Assembly (NCBI GenBank): GCA_024230435.1
Contig: JAAERL010000163.1
Span: 1 to 53,075, forward strand
DNA: 53,075 nt
Origin: Desulfobacteraceae bacterium
Lineage (GTDB): Bacteria; Desulfobacterota; Desulfobacteria; Desulfobacterales; Desulfosarcinaceae
Direction: 5' to 3'
Below the pieces are notes generated by a model. That model did no database searches, was not told the DNA's origin, and saw only the letters and a program-made list of their open reading frames with translations. Positions 44,598-53,075 of the stretch are shown piece after piece. How positions within the stretch are numbered: position 1 is the stretch's first letter; every line of letters starts with the position of its first letter. The position numbers and the translations under genes were made by a program.

Positions 44598-46334
44598 ATG
44601 CCGCACATGCATATGAATAAGAATATAAATAAATTGATACAGACGGCCAGGGCAGACAGGCCGGCTGATTTACTTTTGCGAAATGCTCGTTTGATCAATG
44701 TTTTTTCAGGCGCTATCCAGCAAACACACATTGCCGTGGCCGACGGATATATTGCCGGTTTTGGCGAATACGAGGCCTTGTCGGAAGTAAATCTTGACGG
44801 CAGCTACCTGTCGCCTGGTTTTATTGACGCTCATGTTCATATCGAAAGTTCCATGGTCAGCCCTGCTCAATTCGCCAGAGCCGTGCTGCCGCGCGGAACC
44901 ACCGCGGTTGTGGCCGATCCCCACGAGATTGCCAATGTGATGGGCGCACAAGGGCTCAAGTATATGCTCGATTCCGCCGAAGGGCAGCCCTTTGAGTTTT
45001 ATTTTTCTTTATCATCCTGTGTGCCTGCAACCCGCATGGAAACCTCCGGAGCAGTTTTGACCGCCGAGCAGTTGAAGCCATTTATGTCGCATCCGCGAAT
45101 GGTGGCCCTGGCTGAAATGATGAATTATCCAGGCGTTATTTATGAAGATCCCGAAGTGCTGGCCAAGATTTCGGCCATGCGCTCTTACGCCAAACCCATA
45201 GACGGCCATGCCCCCGGTCTGACAGGAGCGCAGCTCAATGCTTATGCTGCCGCTGGTATTAGCAGTGATCATGAGTGCATCAGCGCCGAAGAGGCCCGTG
45301 AAAAATTGGCGGCCGGGATGCGCATTATGATCCGGCAAGGCACCGGAGCACGCAATTTAAAGGACCTTTTGCCTGTAATTAATCCGCAAACGGCGCGGCG
45401 GATCATGTGGTGCACGGATGACCGCCATCCCCATGAGCTGCTGGCCGAAGGCCATATGGACGCTATTTTGCGTGAGGCCATCGGCAACGGGTTGGACCCT
45501 ATTTTAGCCATACAAATGGCTACGTTGAATCCGGCCGAATATTTTCATCTCGGTGATCTCGGAGCAATAGCACCGGGTACAAGGGCCGATATGGTGGTTT
45601 TTGACGATTTGCAGGATCTTGTGGTCCAACAGGTCTATGTTCATGGCCAATTGACGGCCGAAAAAGGCCGACTTTCACCTGACGTTTATTTTCAAACCTG
45701 TGAAGCTCCGTCAACCTCCATGAATGTTGACGCCGATGCCCTTGATTTCAGGGCGCCTGCCGAAAAAGGCCGCTTACGGGTTATTGAACTTATACCGGAC
45801 CAAATTATCACCCGTGAACAACTGGTTTTTCCGGTGGTCAGGAACGGTTTAGCGGTTACCGATGTCAGCTCTGATCTGCTTAAGCTGGTGGTCGTCGAAC
45901 GGCATCATGGCAGCGGGCGGGCCGGTGTTGGATTTATTCGGGGCTTTGGCCTGAAAAAAGGCGCTTTGGCTTCAACCGTGGCCCACGATTCCCATAACAT
46001 TATTGCTGTGGGCGTTGATGACAGCGATTTGCAGATGGCGGTGCGGGAATTGACATCTCAGCAAGGCGGGATGGTTGTTGTGGCCGAGGCTGCCGTGAAA
46101 GCCCGCTTGCCGTTGCCCATCGCCGGCCTGATGTCCGATCAGCCCGTTGAAAAAGTTCACAGCGGCATGGATAACCTGTTGGCGGCGGCCCGTGGTTTGG
46201 GAACCACTATGGCTGATCCTTTTATGACCTTGGGATTTATGGCTTTGCCGGTAATCCCGGAGTTAAAATTATCTGATTACGGGTTGGTGGACGTAAACAA
46301 GTTTACGGTTGTATCTTTGTTCACCAGCGAATAA
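44598..46334 (+). CDS. ade: Adenine deaminase
   Basis: About 578 residues. Metal site SPGFIDAHVHIESSM and the long GTTAVVADPHEIANVMG segment are diagnostic of the AdeC family. The C-terminal part has GGMVVVAEAAVKARLPLPIAGL, typical of the family. It turns adenine into hypoxanthine and ammonia. I start at the ATG at 44598, nine bases after GGAG; upstream in-frame ATGs would overlap the mtaD paralogue. Together with the neighbours it feeds purine bases to hypoxanthine. Confidence 0.95.
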   Translation: MPHMHMNKNINKLIQTARADRPADLLLRNARLINVFSGAIQQTHIAVADGYIAGFGEYEALSEVNLDGSYLSPGFIDAHVHIESSMVSPAQFARAVLPRGTTAVVADPHEIANVMGAQGLKYMLDSAEGQPFEFYFSLSSCVPATRMETSGAVLTAEQLKPFMSHPRMVALAEMMNYPGVIYEDPEVLAKISAMRSYAKPIDGHAPGLTGAQLNAYAAAGISSDHECISAEEAREKLAAGMRIMIRQGTGARNLKDLLPVINPQTARRIMWCTDDRHPHELLAEGHMDAILREAIGNGLDPILAIQMATLNPAEYFHLGDLGAIAPGTRADMVVFDDLQDLVVQQVYVHGQLTAEKGRLSPDVYFQTCEAPSTSMNVDADALDFRAPAEKGRLRVIELIPDQIITREQLVFPVVRNGLAVTDVSSDLLKLVVVERHHGSGRAGVGFIRGFGLKKGALASTVAHDSHNIIAVGVDDSDLQMAVRELTSQQGGMVVVAEAAVKARLPLPIAGLMSDQPVEKVHSGMDNLLAAARGLGTTMADPFMTLGFMALPVIPELKLSDYGLVDVNKFTVVSLFTSE

Positions 46335-46415
46335 TACACGTTTGACTGTGAAAGATTGCCGGCTGTGCGGCAACATTGCTAATGGCAAAGTACCGTATGA
46401 AAAAGGACAAAGTAC

Positions 46416-47504
46416 ATGAAAGTTGATGGAAAGCAGATTCGGCCCATATGGCTCGATAACGATAATGTTGTAAACGTCATTGATCAGCGTAAACTTCCTC
46501 ACGCTTTGGAAGTTATGACTTTAACCAGCGTTGATGAGGTTATCTACGCTATTCAGGAAATGGTGGTGCGCGGCGCCCCTCTGATCGGCGTAACCGGAGC
46601 ATACGGTGTTGTAGTAGCCCTTGAAACCACGACAGATCAAGACATGTTTCGTAAGGCCTGTCAAAGAATTAAGGATTCGCGCCCTACGGCGGTCAACTTG
46701 GCCTGGGCTGTAGAGCGCATGCTTGATAACATTTCCTATCAAAATCCGGCGCAAGAGCGTTTGGCCCAAGCCCGTGAACAAGCCGGGCGTATTGCCGGGT
46801 TGGAGGTGGATAATTGCCGCCGGATTGGTGAACACGGCGCTAAGCTTATCGCCGATATCAGCAAACGTAAAAATAATGCGGCCGTTAACATTTTAACCCA
46901 CTGCAATGCCGGTTGGCTGGCCTGCATTGAATACGGCACGGCCACTGCCCCGATCTACATGGCCCATAAGATGGGTATCGATGTGCATGTTTGGGTTGAT
47001 GAAACACGTCCGTTGAATCAGGGGGCCAGGCTGACAGCCTGGGAATTGGGCAAACAGACAGTGAAACATACGCTCATAACCGATAACGCCGGCGGATACT
47101 TGATGCAAAAAAAAATGGTGGACATGGTTATTGTGGGAACGGATCGCAGCACTTACACCGGCGATGTGGCCAATAAAATCGGTACCTACCTCAAGGCTCT
47201 GGCCGCCAGGGACAATGACCTGCCTTTTTATGTGGCTCTTCCGTCATCTACTTTTGATTGGCAATTGACCGATGGATTGAAACAGATCCCCATCGAGGAG
47301 CGGGACCCTGATGAGGTGCGCTATATCCACGGCCTTGCGAAGACCGGAGTTGAAAAAGTCTTGCTCACGGCCAAAGACAGCCCGGCTTTAAACCCCGCCT
47401 TTGATATAACACCGGCTCATCTGGTAACAGGATTTATTACAGAGCGGGGCATTTGCCCGGCCAACGAAACGGCCATTGTTGAGTTGTTCCCCGAAAAACG
47501 GTAA
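46416..47504 (+). CDS. mtnA: Methylthioribose-1-phosphate isomerase
   Basis: 362 residues. Conserved features are VRGAPLIG (51-58), C163 in LTHCNAGWLA and D243 in VGTDRS, the Cys/Asp pair of MtnA; NQGARLTAWEL and GDVANKIGTY flank them. It isomerises 5-methylthioribose-1-P (and likely 5-deoxyribose-1-P) to the ribulose form. No aldolase or MtnB gene is present in the window. The ahbB gene starts 11 bp after its stop, so they are in one operon. Confidence 0.95.
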   Translation: MKVDGKQIRPIWLDNDNVVNVIDQRKLPHALEVMTLTSVDEVIYAIQEMVVRGAPLIGVTGAYGVVVALETTTDQDMFRKACQRIKDSRPTAVNLAWAVERMLDNISYQNPAQERLAQAREQAGRIAGLEVDNCRRIGEHGAKLIADISKRKNNAAVNILTHCNAGWLACIEYGTATAPIYMAHKMGIDVHVWVDETRPLNQGARLTAWELGKQTVKHTLITDNAGGYLMQKKMVDMVIVGTDRSTYTGDVANKIGTYLKALAARDNDLPFYVALPSSTFDWQLTDGLKQIPIEERDPDEVRYIHGLAKTGVEKVLLTAKDSPALNPAFDITPAHLVTGFITERGICPANETAIVELFPEKR

Positions 47505-47515
47505 ATTAGGATCCT

Positions 47516-48034
47516 ATGAATAAAGACCAAAATTTAAAAAACAGCGAAACATTGACATCACTTGAAAAACAGGTGATTGCCTCTATACAGGCTGATATTC
47601 CCATTGTCCGCCATCCTTACAGGCATATAGCCCGGCAATTGAATATTGCGGAAGAACAACTTTTGGATATTTTGCGGGATTTGGTCCAGCGAGGCATCAT
47701 CCGGCGGTTCGGAGCGACCCTGAAGCATCAGAAATCCGGCTATCAGGCAAATGTAATGGTTGCCTGGCATGTGGATGAAAACCGTGTGGATGAGGTTGGC
47801 AATATCATGGCGTCATTCAGGCGGGTTAGCCATTGCTATCACCGTAATCCTACTGCGCAATGGAGATATAACCTTTATACCATGGTGCATGGCAAGGACG
47901 AGAAAAACTGCCGGGATATCGCAGCAAAAATGGCCAAAAAAGCCAATGTTGATACCTATGCCATGCTTTTTAGCAGGCGGGAGCTCAAAAAAACCTCAAT
48001 GACGTATTTTAACAGTGCTGACGCTGAAACTTAA
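47516..48034 (+). CDS. ahbB: Siroheme decarboxylase subunit AhbB (Lrp/AsnC fold)
   Basis: 172 residues with an Lrp/AsnC fold: a HTH-like N-terminal part (about 15-65) and an alpha-beta ligand domain. The markers of AhbB, not AhbA or a transcription factor, are IIRRFGATLKHQKSGYQANVMVAW and the SHCYHR...YNLYTMVHG stretch (H106, H109, H126), then SRRELKKTSM. With AhbA it decarboxylates siroheme to didecarboxysiroheme in alternative heme synthesis. AhbA is not adjacent. A short family A remnant overlaps the stop. Confidence 0.88.
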   Translation: MNKDQNLKNSETLTSLEKQVIASIQADIPIVRHPYRHIARQLNIAEEQLLDILRDLVQRGIIRRFGATLKHQKSGYQANVMVAWHVDENRVDEVGNIMASFRRVSHCYHRNPTAQWRYNLYTMVHGKDEKNCRDIAAKMAKKANVDTYAMLFSRRELKKTSMTYFNSADAET

Positions 48035-48070
48035 GGTGTTATGTTCTTTTCCGCCAATGACCTGATGACT
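48032..48070 (+). repeat. Deleted family A remnant (A7) starting at the ahbB stop codon
   Basis: TAAGGTGTTATGTTC followed by TTTTCCGCCAATGACCTGATG resembles the two tips of family A joined after loss of the middle. The first TAA is the ahbB stop codon. Confidence 0.5.
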
Positions 48071-48133
48071 TGAAATGTTGTGTTCTTTTTTTGATCAATC
48101 CGCTGTTTGTACAACGGGCCGAAAAGATACCGC

Positions 48134-49483
48134 ATGACCAGCTCTAAAAGCGATACCCCTCATATATTGCTCGTAAATCCGTGGATTCATGATTTTGCGG
48201 CTTATGATTTTTGGGCAAGGCCTTACGGTTTGCTGGCCCTGGGGGCAGTGCTGCGTCAAAAAGGATTTAAAGTAACCTTTATCGACTGCCTGGACCGCTT
48301 TCATCCCCTTGCACCCGCTTGCGATCCTCACAGCCGGAATGGCCGCGGTCCTTACACAAAAGAAGCTATTGCCAAACCAGCTGGCTTGGAGGAAATTCAG
48401 CGAACGTTTTGCCGTTATGGGATTAAACCGGAATGGCTGCAGCAGGAGTTCAAGACGCTTTCATCTCCGCCGGACCTGATTTTGGTTACTTCTATCATGA
48501 CCTATTGGTATCCGGGTGTGTTTGAAACCATCAGAATGTTACGCGATCTGTTGCCGCAAATTCCTATCGTTTTGGGCGGGATCTATGCGCGTTTGTACCC
48601 CCAGCACGCCAAAAGAGCCAGTGGCGCCGATGAGATCGTAACGGACAACGGGCAAGGGCTTTTTCAAATAATTGAGGACAAAACGGGTTATTGTGCGGGC
48701 ATTACCCATAATCCCAATGACTTGGACAACCTTCCTTATCCTGCCTTTGATTTGCAATACCGCCTTGCATACATCCCCTTGCTGACAACCAGGGGCTGTG
48801 CTTTTGATTGCGCCTATTGCGCCGCCTCATTTTTGCAACCGGAAATGTACTGGCAATCTGTTCCACGTGTTTTGGAAGAAGTTGATTTTTGGCATCGCCG
48901 ATACGGTGTCATCAACTTTGCTTTTTATGACGATGCTTTGCTGGTAAATGCCAAACAGCACGCCATTCCTTTGCTCGAAGGGCTTGTAAGAAAAAAATAC
49001 CCGGTTGCGTTTCATACGCCCAATGCCCTGCACATTCGCGCAATTACCCAAATCACCGCCGAATTGATGTTTGCAGCCGGTTTCCAAAGCCTCCGATTGG
49101 GGCTGGAAACAACGGCTTTTGATAATCGCTCTAGTCTGGACCGTAAAGTCACGGAATCGGATTTTTTTAAGGCGGTGAAGCATTTAAAACACGCCGGTTT
49201 CAGGTCCAAACAGATTGGCGCTTACCTTTTGACCGGCTTGCCGGGCCAGCGCGCCGAAGATGTTAAGAGGTCCATCGATGTTGTAAAAGCAGCAGGCATT
49301 ACGCCTGTAATGGCCTACTATACCCCCATGCCGCAAACACGGCTATGGCCCGAGGCGTTGGCATCCTCACGCTACGATCTGGCCGCTGATCCAGTATTTT
49401 GCAATAATGCTATTTTTCCGTGCGGCAGCGAGGATTTTTCTTGGAAAATGCTATCAGATTTGAAAGAATATATTCGCACGTGA
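48134..49483 (+). CDS. B12-binding-domain radical SAM protein
   Basis: About 449 residues from the ATG at 48134; an in-frame TTG nine codons up is less likely. The N-terminal part (about 10-190) is a B12_binding-like fold (RPYGLLALGAVLRQKGFKVTFIDC) without a DxHxxG motif. The radical SAM cluster is C222-x3-C226-x2-C229 (GCAFDCAYC). The C-terminal part has RLGLETTAFDNRS and YLLTGLPGQ, standard for the superfamily. Its reaction is unknown. It lies 99 bp after ahbB. Confidence 0.87.
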   Translation: MTSSKSDTPHILLVNPWIHDFAAYDFWARPYGLLALGAVLRQKGFKVTFIDCLDRFHPLAPACDPHSRNGRGPYTKEAIAKPAGLEEIQRTFCRYGIKPEWLQQEFKTLSSPPDLILVTSIMTYWYPGVFETIRMLRDLLPQIPIVLGGIYARLYPQHAKRASGADEIVTDNGQGLFQIIEDKTGYCAGITHNPNDLDNLPYPAFDLQYRLAYIPLLTTRGCAFDCAYCAASFLQPEMYWQSVPRVLEEVDFWHRRYGVINFAFYDDALLVNAKQHAIPLLEGLVRKKYPVAFHTPNALHIRAITQITAELMFAAGFQSLRLGLETTAFDNRSSLDRKVTESDFFKAVKHLKHAGFRSKQIGAYLLTGLPGQRAEDVKRSIDVVKAAGITPVMAYYTPMPQTRLWPEALASSRYDLAADPVFCNNAIFPCGSEDFSWKMLSDLKEYIRT

Positions 49484-49887
49484 AAGCTGCGATTTTCTTT
49501 ATTCTCCGGTCTTGCTTTCCGTATTTTTTAAATACGTAATGTGATGGTGCTTTAAGTTTTCTTTTCGATTCAACGCTTCAAACAGCAGGTCTGTTTGCTC
49601 GCTCAAGATCATGCGCCGGGATGTTTTTTTTTACAAACCGCGTATGACAAAATAAGGATCAGATAAGTTGAAATATCGTGCTTGTCTTTCGCTCTATTGG
49701 GCTGTGTTTTTTGTTGGCTTTAATATGTAAGGGCATTGGAACTTCCAACTCATTGCTGATAGCCCTATATTTGAATCTGCTTTTATGATCCTAAAAATGC
49801 GTTGATAACTGTGTATTCCACCTAATCGTGCTTATTGACGCAACAAACGCAAACGAGCCTTATGATTAGAGAAAAAAAGGATACATC
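49484..49887. other. Non-coding region with a family C-like fragment
   Basis: ATTGACGCAACAAACGCAAACG at 49833-49854 matches the start of a family C right arm (compare 4574), and TTATGATCCTAAAAATGC at 49782-49799 may be its left edge. Otherwise nothing is seen. AAAGGAT precedes the FHA gene. Confidence 0.4.
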
Positions 49888-50580
49888 ATGGCCCGCCTTA
49901 TTTTAATTTATAAAAATAAAGTGGTTAAAAAGTACAAGGTTAAAGATAACTACGAAATCACAATTGGCCGGAATAAAACCAATAAAATTGTAATTGATCA
50001 TGTATTGGTGTCAGCTCAACACGCCAAAGTTCAAAAAGAAAAAGATGGTATTATGTTGATCGACTTAAGAAGCACCAATGGCACGTTGGTCAATAACCAG
50101 AGGGTCTCTAAGTGCAAATTGATGCACCAGGATACAATCACTATCTCAAATCACACGATTATCGTGGATATGCATGATAGCCTGTCTTTGATTGACACCT
50201 TGGGACTGATCTCTAAACATGGATCTGAGAACAAAGATGACTCAGCGCGTACAATGGTTTTAAGCTCCGAACCCGGCCATACTGTTGCCCGTATAGTTTT
50301 TACGAACAGCGGTGAGGAACACGAGTTGCTCAACGAAAGGACTACCATAGGAAAAAACAGGGATGCCAATATTCCGATTAGAGGTTTTTGGTCTTTTCTG
50401 GCGGGAAAACCCACGGCCGAAATACAACGGCGCGGAGAGCACTATTTTTTGAGTTATTCCGGTGGCAAATTCAAACCCAGGGTCAACGGTGGATATATCA
50501 CCAAACCAGTTTTACTGAATCACAGAGATAAGATCAAGATCGGCCCGCTGGAAATGCTGTTTGTCAGGGGCCCAGCGTGA
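49888..50580 (+). CDS. Double FHA-domain protein
   Basis: 230 residues. The first FHA domain (about 20-95) is complete: IGRNKTNKIVIDH (Gly-Arg), the SAQH Ser/His pair and STNGT. It should bind phospho-threonine. The second (about 130-228) keeps TIGKNRDANI and RVNGGY, but Arg is Lys and the Ser-x2-His pair is lost, so it is probably a degenerate copy. No kinase gene is adjacent; it faces typA. Confidence 0.9.
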   Translation: MARLILIYKNKVVKKYKVKDNYEITIGRNKTNKIVIDHVLVSAQHAKVQKEKDGIMLIDLRSTNGTLVNNQRVSKCKLMHQDTITISNHTIIVDMHDSLSLIDTLGLISKHGSENKDDSARTMVLSSEPGHTVARIVFTNSGEEHELLNERTTIGKNRDANIPIRGFWSFLAGKPTAEIQRRGEHYFLSYSGGKFKPRVNGGYITKPVLLNHRDKIKIGPLEMLFVRGPA

Positions 50581-50586
50581 TAGGCG

Positions 50587-50646
50587 CTCTGCATTGACGC
50601 GCCTTGAAAATAAAACCAAGACCGGCGTAATAACGGTATGTTTGCA
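50587..50646 (+). repeat. Family C repeat fragment (C3) between FHA and typA
   Basis: GCATTGACGC, CCTTGAAAATAAAACC, GACCGGCGTAATAACGGTAT and TTTGCA match the right arm of C2 (10118-10180) closely. An AGGCGC/GCGCCT hairpin (50582-50604) covers its left end. Confidence 0.65.
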
Positions 50647-50658
50647 TTTTCCAGGACT

Positions 50659-52479
50659 CTAAGTTTTCCTTTTCTCAGCCCTTTTGCGGTCGTTTTCATC
50701 CAGCAGCGCTTTGCGCAATCGAATGGATGCGGGAGTTACTTCCACCAGTTCATCTTCCCGGATAAAGTTCAGGGCGCGTTCGAGAGTCATGGGTTTTACA
50801 GGCGCTAAAATAATGTTTTCATCGCGGCCGGAGGCACGGATATTGGTTAGTTTTTTTTCTTTGCATGGATTGGCCGTGATATCCAATGACCTGTTATGCT
50901 CACCAAACACCATGCCCTTATAAACAGGCTGACCGGGCCTGATAAAAAGCTGCCCCCTGGGCTCAAGATTAAACAAGGCATATGCCACGGCGACACCTTG
51001 GCGGTCCGAAATAATGGAACCGGTGAAACGGTTTGAGAAATCGCCCCGGAAAGGTTCATATCCGGCAAACCGGCTGTTCATAATACCGGTTCCCTTGGTG
51101 TCGGTCAGAAATTCATCCCGGTATCCGATCAGGGCTCTCGAAGGTACAGAAAAGCTCATGCGCACCCGGCCGCTGCCATGATTGGTCATCTGGGTCAACC
51201 GCCCCTTGCGGCCAGACAGCTTTTCAGTGACCACACCGATGAAAGGTTCATCACAATCCACGAAAAGTTCTTCCAAGGGTTCAAGTTTTTGTCCGTTTTT
51301 ATATTTGTAGATAACTTCAGGCCGTCCCACTGATAGCTCGAAACCCTCGCGGCGCATGGTTTCAAGCAAGATTGCCATCTGAAACTCACCCCTTCCCTTG
51401 ACGATGAACAATTCCCGGTTATCGGTTTGCTCCACCTCAATGGCAACATTGCGCAGAGTTTCTTTAAGTAATCGGTCCCTGATTTTTCGCGATTGCACAT
51501 ATTCGCCCTCACGACCAGCCAAAGGAGAAGAGTTAATGGTAAATCGCATGGCTACGGTGGGTTCATCTACACGAATGCGTTTTAGTGCGCGGGGATGCGC
51601 CTGGGTGCAAATCGTATCACCGATACGCACGTTTTCAATTCCTGATAAAACAATGATGTCGCCCGGCTCCGCGGATTTGACCTGTACAAGCGAGACACTC
51701 TCATAGGTTTGGAGCTGGGAAACTTTTAAGGGAATCCTGGTGTTGTTTTCGCTGATACATACCAGCGAGTCATTATTTTTTATTTGGCCGTTGGCGACCT
51801 TGCCCACCGCCAGGCGGCCCAGAAAATCGCTGTAGCCCAGATCCGAAACCAGCATTTGAAAAGGCGCGCCGGGGTCATGAACAGGAGCCGGAATATGTTT
51901 TAAAATCATATCCAACAGAGGATGCAGATTTTGACCTTCTGATTCGAGCTCCGTTTTTGCAATACCATCTCTGCCCACGGCATAAAGGTAGGGAAAGTCT
52001 AACTGGTCTTCCCCGGCTTCAAGATCAATAAATAAATCGTAAATTTCATCGAGCACTTGTTTAGGACGGGCATCCTGCCGGTCGATTTTGTTTATTGCTA
52101 CAATAACCGGCAACTTTGCTGAAAGCGCTTTTTCGAGGACAAACCGGGTCTGGGGAAGCGGGCCTTCCGAAGCATCCACCAATAAAAGGGCGCCGTCGGC
52201 CATGGATAAGGCGCGTTCCACCTCACCGCCGAAATCGGCGTGGCCGGGTGTGTCGATAATGTTGATTTTAATGTTTTTCCAGGTGATAGCGCAGTTTTTT
52301 GCCGCAATGGTGATGCCACGTTCGCGTTCGAGGTCCATATTGTCCAAAAGACGTTCACTGACCTTGTCACCACGGCGCATAAGACCGCTTTGGTGAATCA
52401 TGGCGTCCACCAGGGTTGTTTTTCCGTGATCGACATGGGCGATAATCGCGATGTTTCGAATGGTTGGGTTGGATTGCAT
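50659..52479 (-). CDS. typA: Translational GTPase TypA/BipA
   Basis: 606 residues, the usual length for TypA. G1 is AHVDHGKTTLVD, G3 DTPGHADFGGEVER and G4 NKIDR; domain II and the EF-G-like C-terminal parts follow, ending with the TypA-specific tail. It is a ribosome-associated GTPase needed in stress and low-temperature ribosome assembly. The upstream region is full of repeats; the start has only a weak ribosome-binding site. Confidence 0.98.
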   Translation of the reverse strand: MQSNPTIRNIAIIAHVDHGKTTLVDAMIHQSGLMRRGDKVSERLLDNMDLERERGITIAAKNCAITWKNIKINIIDTPGHADFGGEVERALSMADGALLLVDASEGPLPQTRFVLEKALSAKLPVIVAINKIDRQDARPKQVLDEIYDLFIDLEAGEDQLDFPYLYAVGRDGIAKTELESEGQNLHPLLDMILKHIPAPVHDPGAPFQMLVSDLGYSDFLGRLAVGKVANGQIKNNDSLVCISENNTRIPLKVSQLQTYESVSLVQVKSAEPGDIIVLSGIENVRIGDTICTQAHPRALKRIRVDEPTVAMRFTINSSPLAGREGEYVQSRKIRDRLLKETLRNVAIEVEQTDNRELFIVKGRGEFQMAILLETMRREGFELSVGRPEVIYKYKNGQKLEPLEELFVDCDEPFIGVVTEKLSGRKGRLTQMTNHGSGRVRMSFSVPSRALIGYRDEFLTDTKGTGIMNSRFAGYEPFRGDFSNRFTGSIISDRQGVAVAYALFNLEPRGQLFIRPGQPVYKGMVFGEHNRSLDITANPCKEKKLTNIRASGRDENIILAPVKPMTLERALNFIREDELVEVTPASIRLRKALLDENDRKRAEKRKT

Positions 52480-52532
52480 ATTGGATCTGTCTAACTTTAT
52501 TTTCTGGCTAATTTATGAGTTAGCGCCCATCC

Positions 52533-52675
52533 ATAAATAGCCAATTTTATCAAGATCTTAAGTTGTGTGCGAAAAATTTTACCCTCACAATATCAACCCT
52601 TGGGAATATCAATCAAATACTTGTGGTAAAATTTTCCCACGCCTTGATCTTGAGCAAATTTAACTATTTCGCCGA
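52533..52675 (+). repeat. Family D long-hairpin repeat, copy D2
   Basis: The outer arms TCAAGATC / GATCTTGA and the inner arms GAAAAATTTTACC / GGTAAAATTTTCC face each other around AATATCAACCCTTGGGAATA. The loop and flanks match D1 at 2424-2570. It sits upstream of typA on the far side of its start. Confidence 0.78.
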
Positions 52676-52691
52676 TGGACGCGAGTTAATG

Positions 52692-52753
52692 TTAAGGCGA
52701 TTTGCAGTCAAAGAATTTTCCATATAGCCTGTCTTTTTTTGCCAGTCGCCTAA
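52692..52753 (+). repeat. Internally deleted family A copy (A5)
   Basis: TAAGGCGATTTGCAGTCAAAGAATTTTCC at the left and GCCAGTCGCCTA at the right, with a GTCTTTTTTT stretch between, resembles A1 with its middle and right arm lost. Confidence 0.6.
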
Positions 52754-52869
52754 CGGTGCGCAGTTCTTATTTCATTTTAAGTATGAAGTCCAATCAAAAA
52801 AATTTAAAGAGCCTTTTTGGTATTCGAACTAAATGGCCTTTTAAATCTGTTTCGACTGTTGCGCCAAGC

Positions 52870-52945
52870 GCCTAATCAGTATGCACCCTCTTTGCTTTTT
52901 AAAAACGAATTCGAATCTAAGCTACATCTACAGCATGAACTACCG
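52870..52945 (+). repeat. Family C repeat fragment (C4) near the window end
   Basis: AATCAGTATGCACCCTC, AAAAACGAATTCGAATCTAAGCTA matches the minus-strand left arm at 4475-4560. The rest of the stretch to 53075 holds no gene I can support. Confidence 0.6.
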
Positions 52946-53075
52946 GCCACCATGTTTCACATGGAGGCGGTTTCGTGCTTCACAGAGGCGGCAATCCGCC
53001 ATCTCCACACTTCGGACGGTTCCCGCCCGGCCTTGATTAAGGCAAGTAATAAAATATTAAGGGCTGCGTTATAAT

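Noticed and set aside
95-52753. A CRISPR array among the repeats
   Set aside because: The repeats are long, dispersed and palindromic, with no regular spacers and no cas genes.
52817-53074. Open frame running to the window end
   Set aside because: It overlaps a family C repeat and has no initiation signal or domain.

Overview
The window looks like a piece of chromosome from an anaerobic deltaproteobacterium (Desulfobacterota, probably a sulfate reducer or syntroph). The clues are an AhbB-type siroheme decarboxylase subunit (the heme route of sulfate reducers), an anaerobic NuoE/NuoF flavin-iron-sulfur operon with an RnfB-like partner, a TAXI-TRAP transporter, several radical SAM enzymes and many sensory proteins. 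The lineage is inferred from gene content only; there is no rRNA or other marker gene. I saw no tRNA, rRNA, CRISPR array, prophage or transposase.

Layout. 0.5-9.1 kb holds signalling genes: an HDOD-GAF protein, a Cache-HAMP protein with no output domain, a small GAF protein, and a periplasmic binding protein paired with a hybrid histidine kinase. 9.3-12.5 kb holds a GNAT-like acyltransferase, a DMT exporter and two small membrane proteins. 12.7-15.3 kb is an ABC importer (ATPase, permease, NMT1-type binding protein). 15.3-21.2 kb holds an exported hypothetical protein, purB, a methyltransferase, the AmmeMemoRadiSam radical SAM enzyme and a family 2 glycosyltransferase. 21.5-24.7 kb is a TAXI-TRAP transporter, followed by hrpA, yjbQ, a cold-shock gene, a parvulin/DUF3108 pair, a family 4 glycosyltransferase and a PilZ protein. 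35.1-40.6 kb, on the minus strand, is an electron-transfer operon: NuoE, DRTGG, NuoF, an RnfB::GltD fusion and RseC. 40.9-49.5 kb, on the plus strand, is a 5'-deoxy/methylthio-purine nucleoside salvage cluster: nucleoside phosphorylase, two MtaD deaminases, adenine deaminase, MtnA, then AhbB and a B12-type radical SAM protein. An FHA protein and typA close the window.

Three themes stand out. First, the phosphorylase combines the 6-oxopurine-reading Glu/Asn pair of PNP with the Val of MTA phosphorylase at the 5' pocket. Next to two deaminases and MtnA, this predicts salvage of methylthioadenosine or 5'-deoxyadenosine through the inosine form. Second, NuoE/NuoF are paired with a membrane-anchored RnfB fused to a GltD-like flavoprotein whose NAD(P)H-binding motif looks degenerate, where related operons often carry a hydrogenase subunit. 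This may be an uncharacterised NADH/ferredoxin/membrane electron-transfer complex.

Third, the non-coding DNA is full of long imperfect palindromes, about 130-200 bp each, in four families called A-D here. Family A lies directly after stop codons, always in the sense direction, and twice splits a transporter operon between a binding-protein gene and a permease gene. A family B copy supplies the stop codon of the NuoF-like gene.
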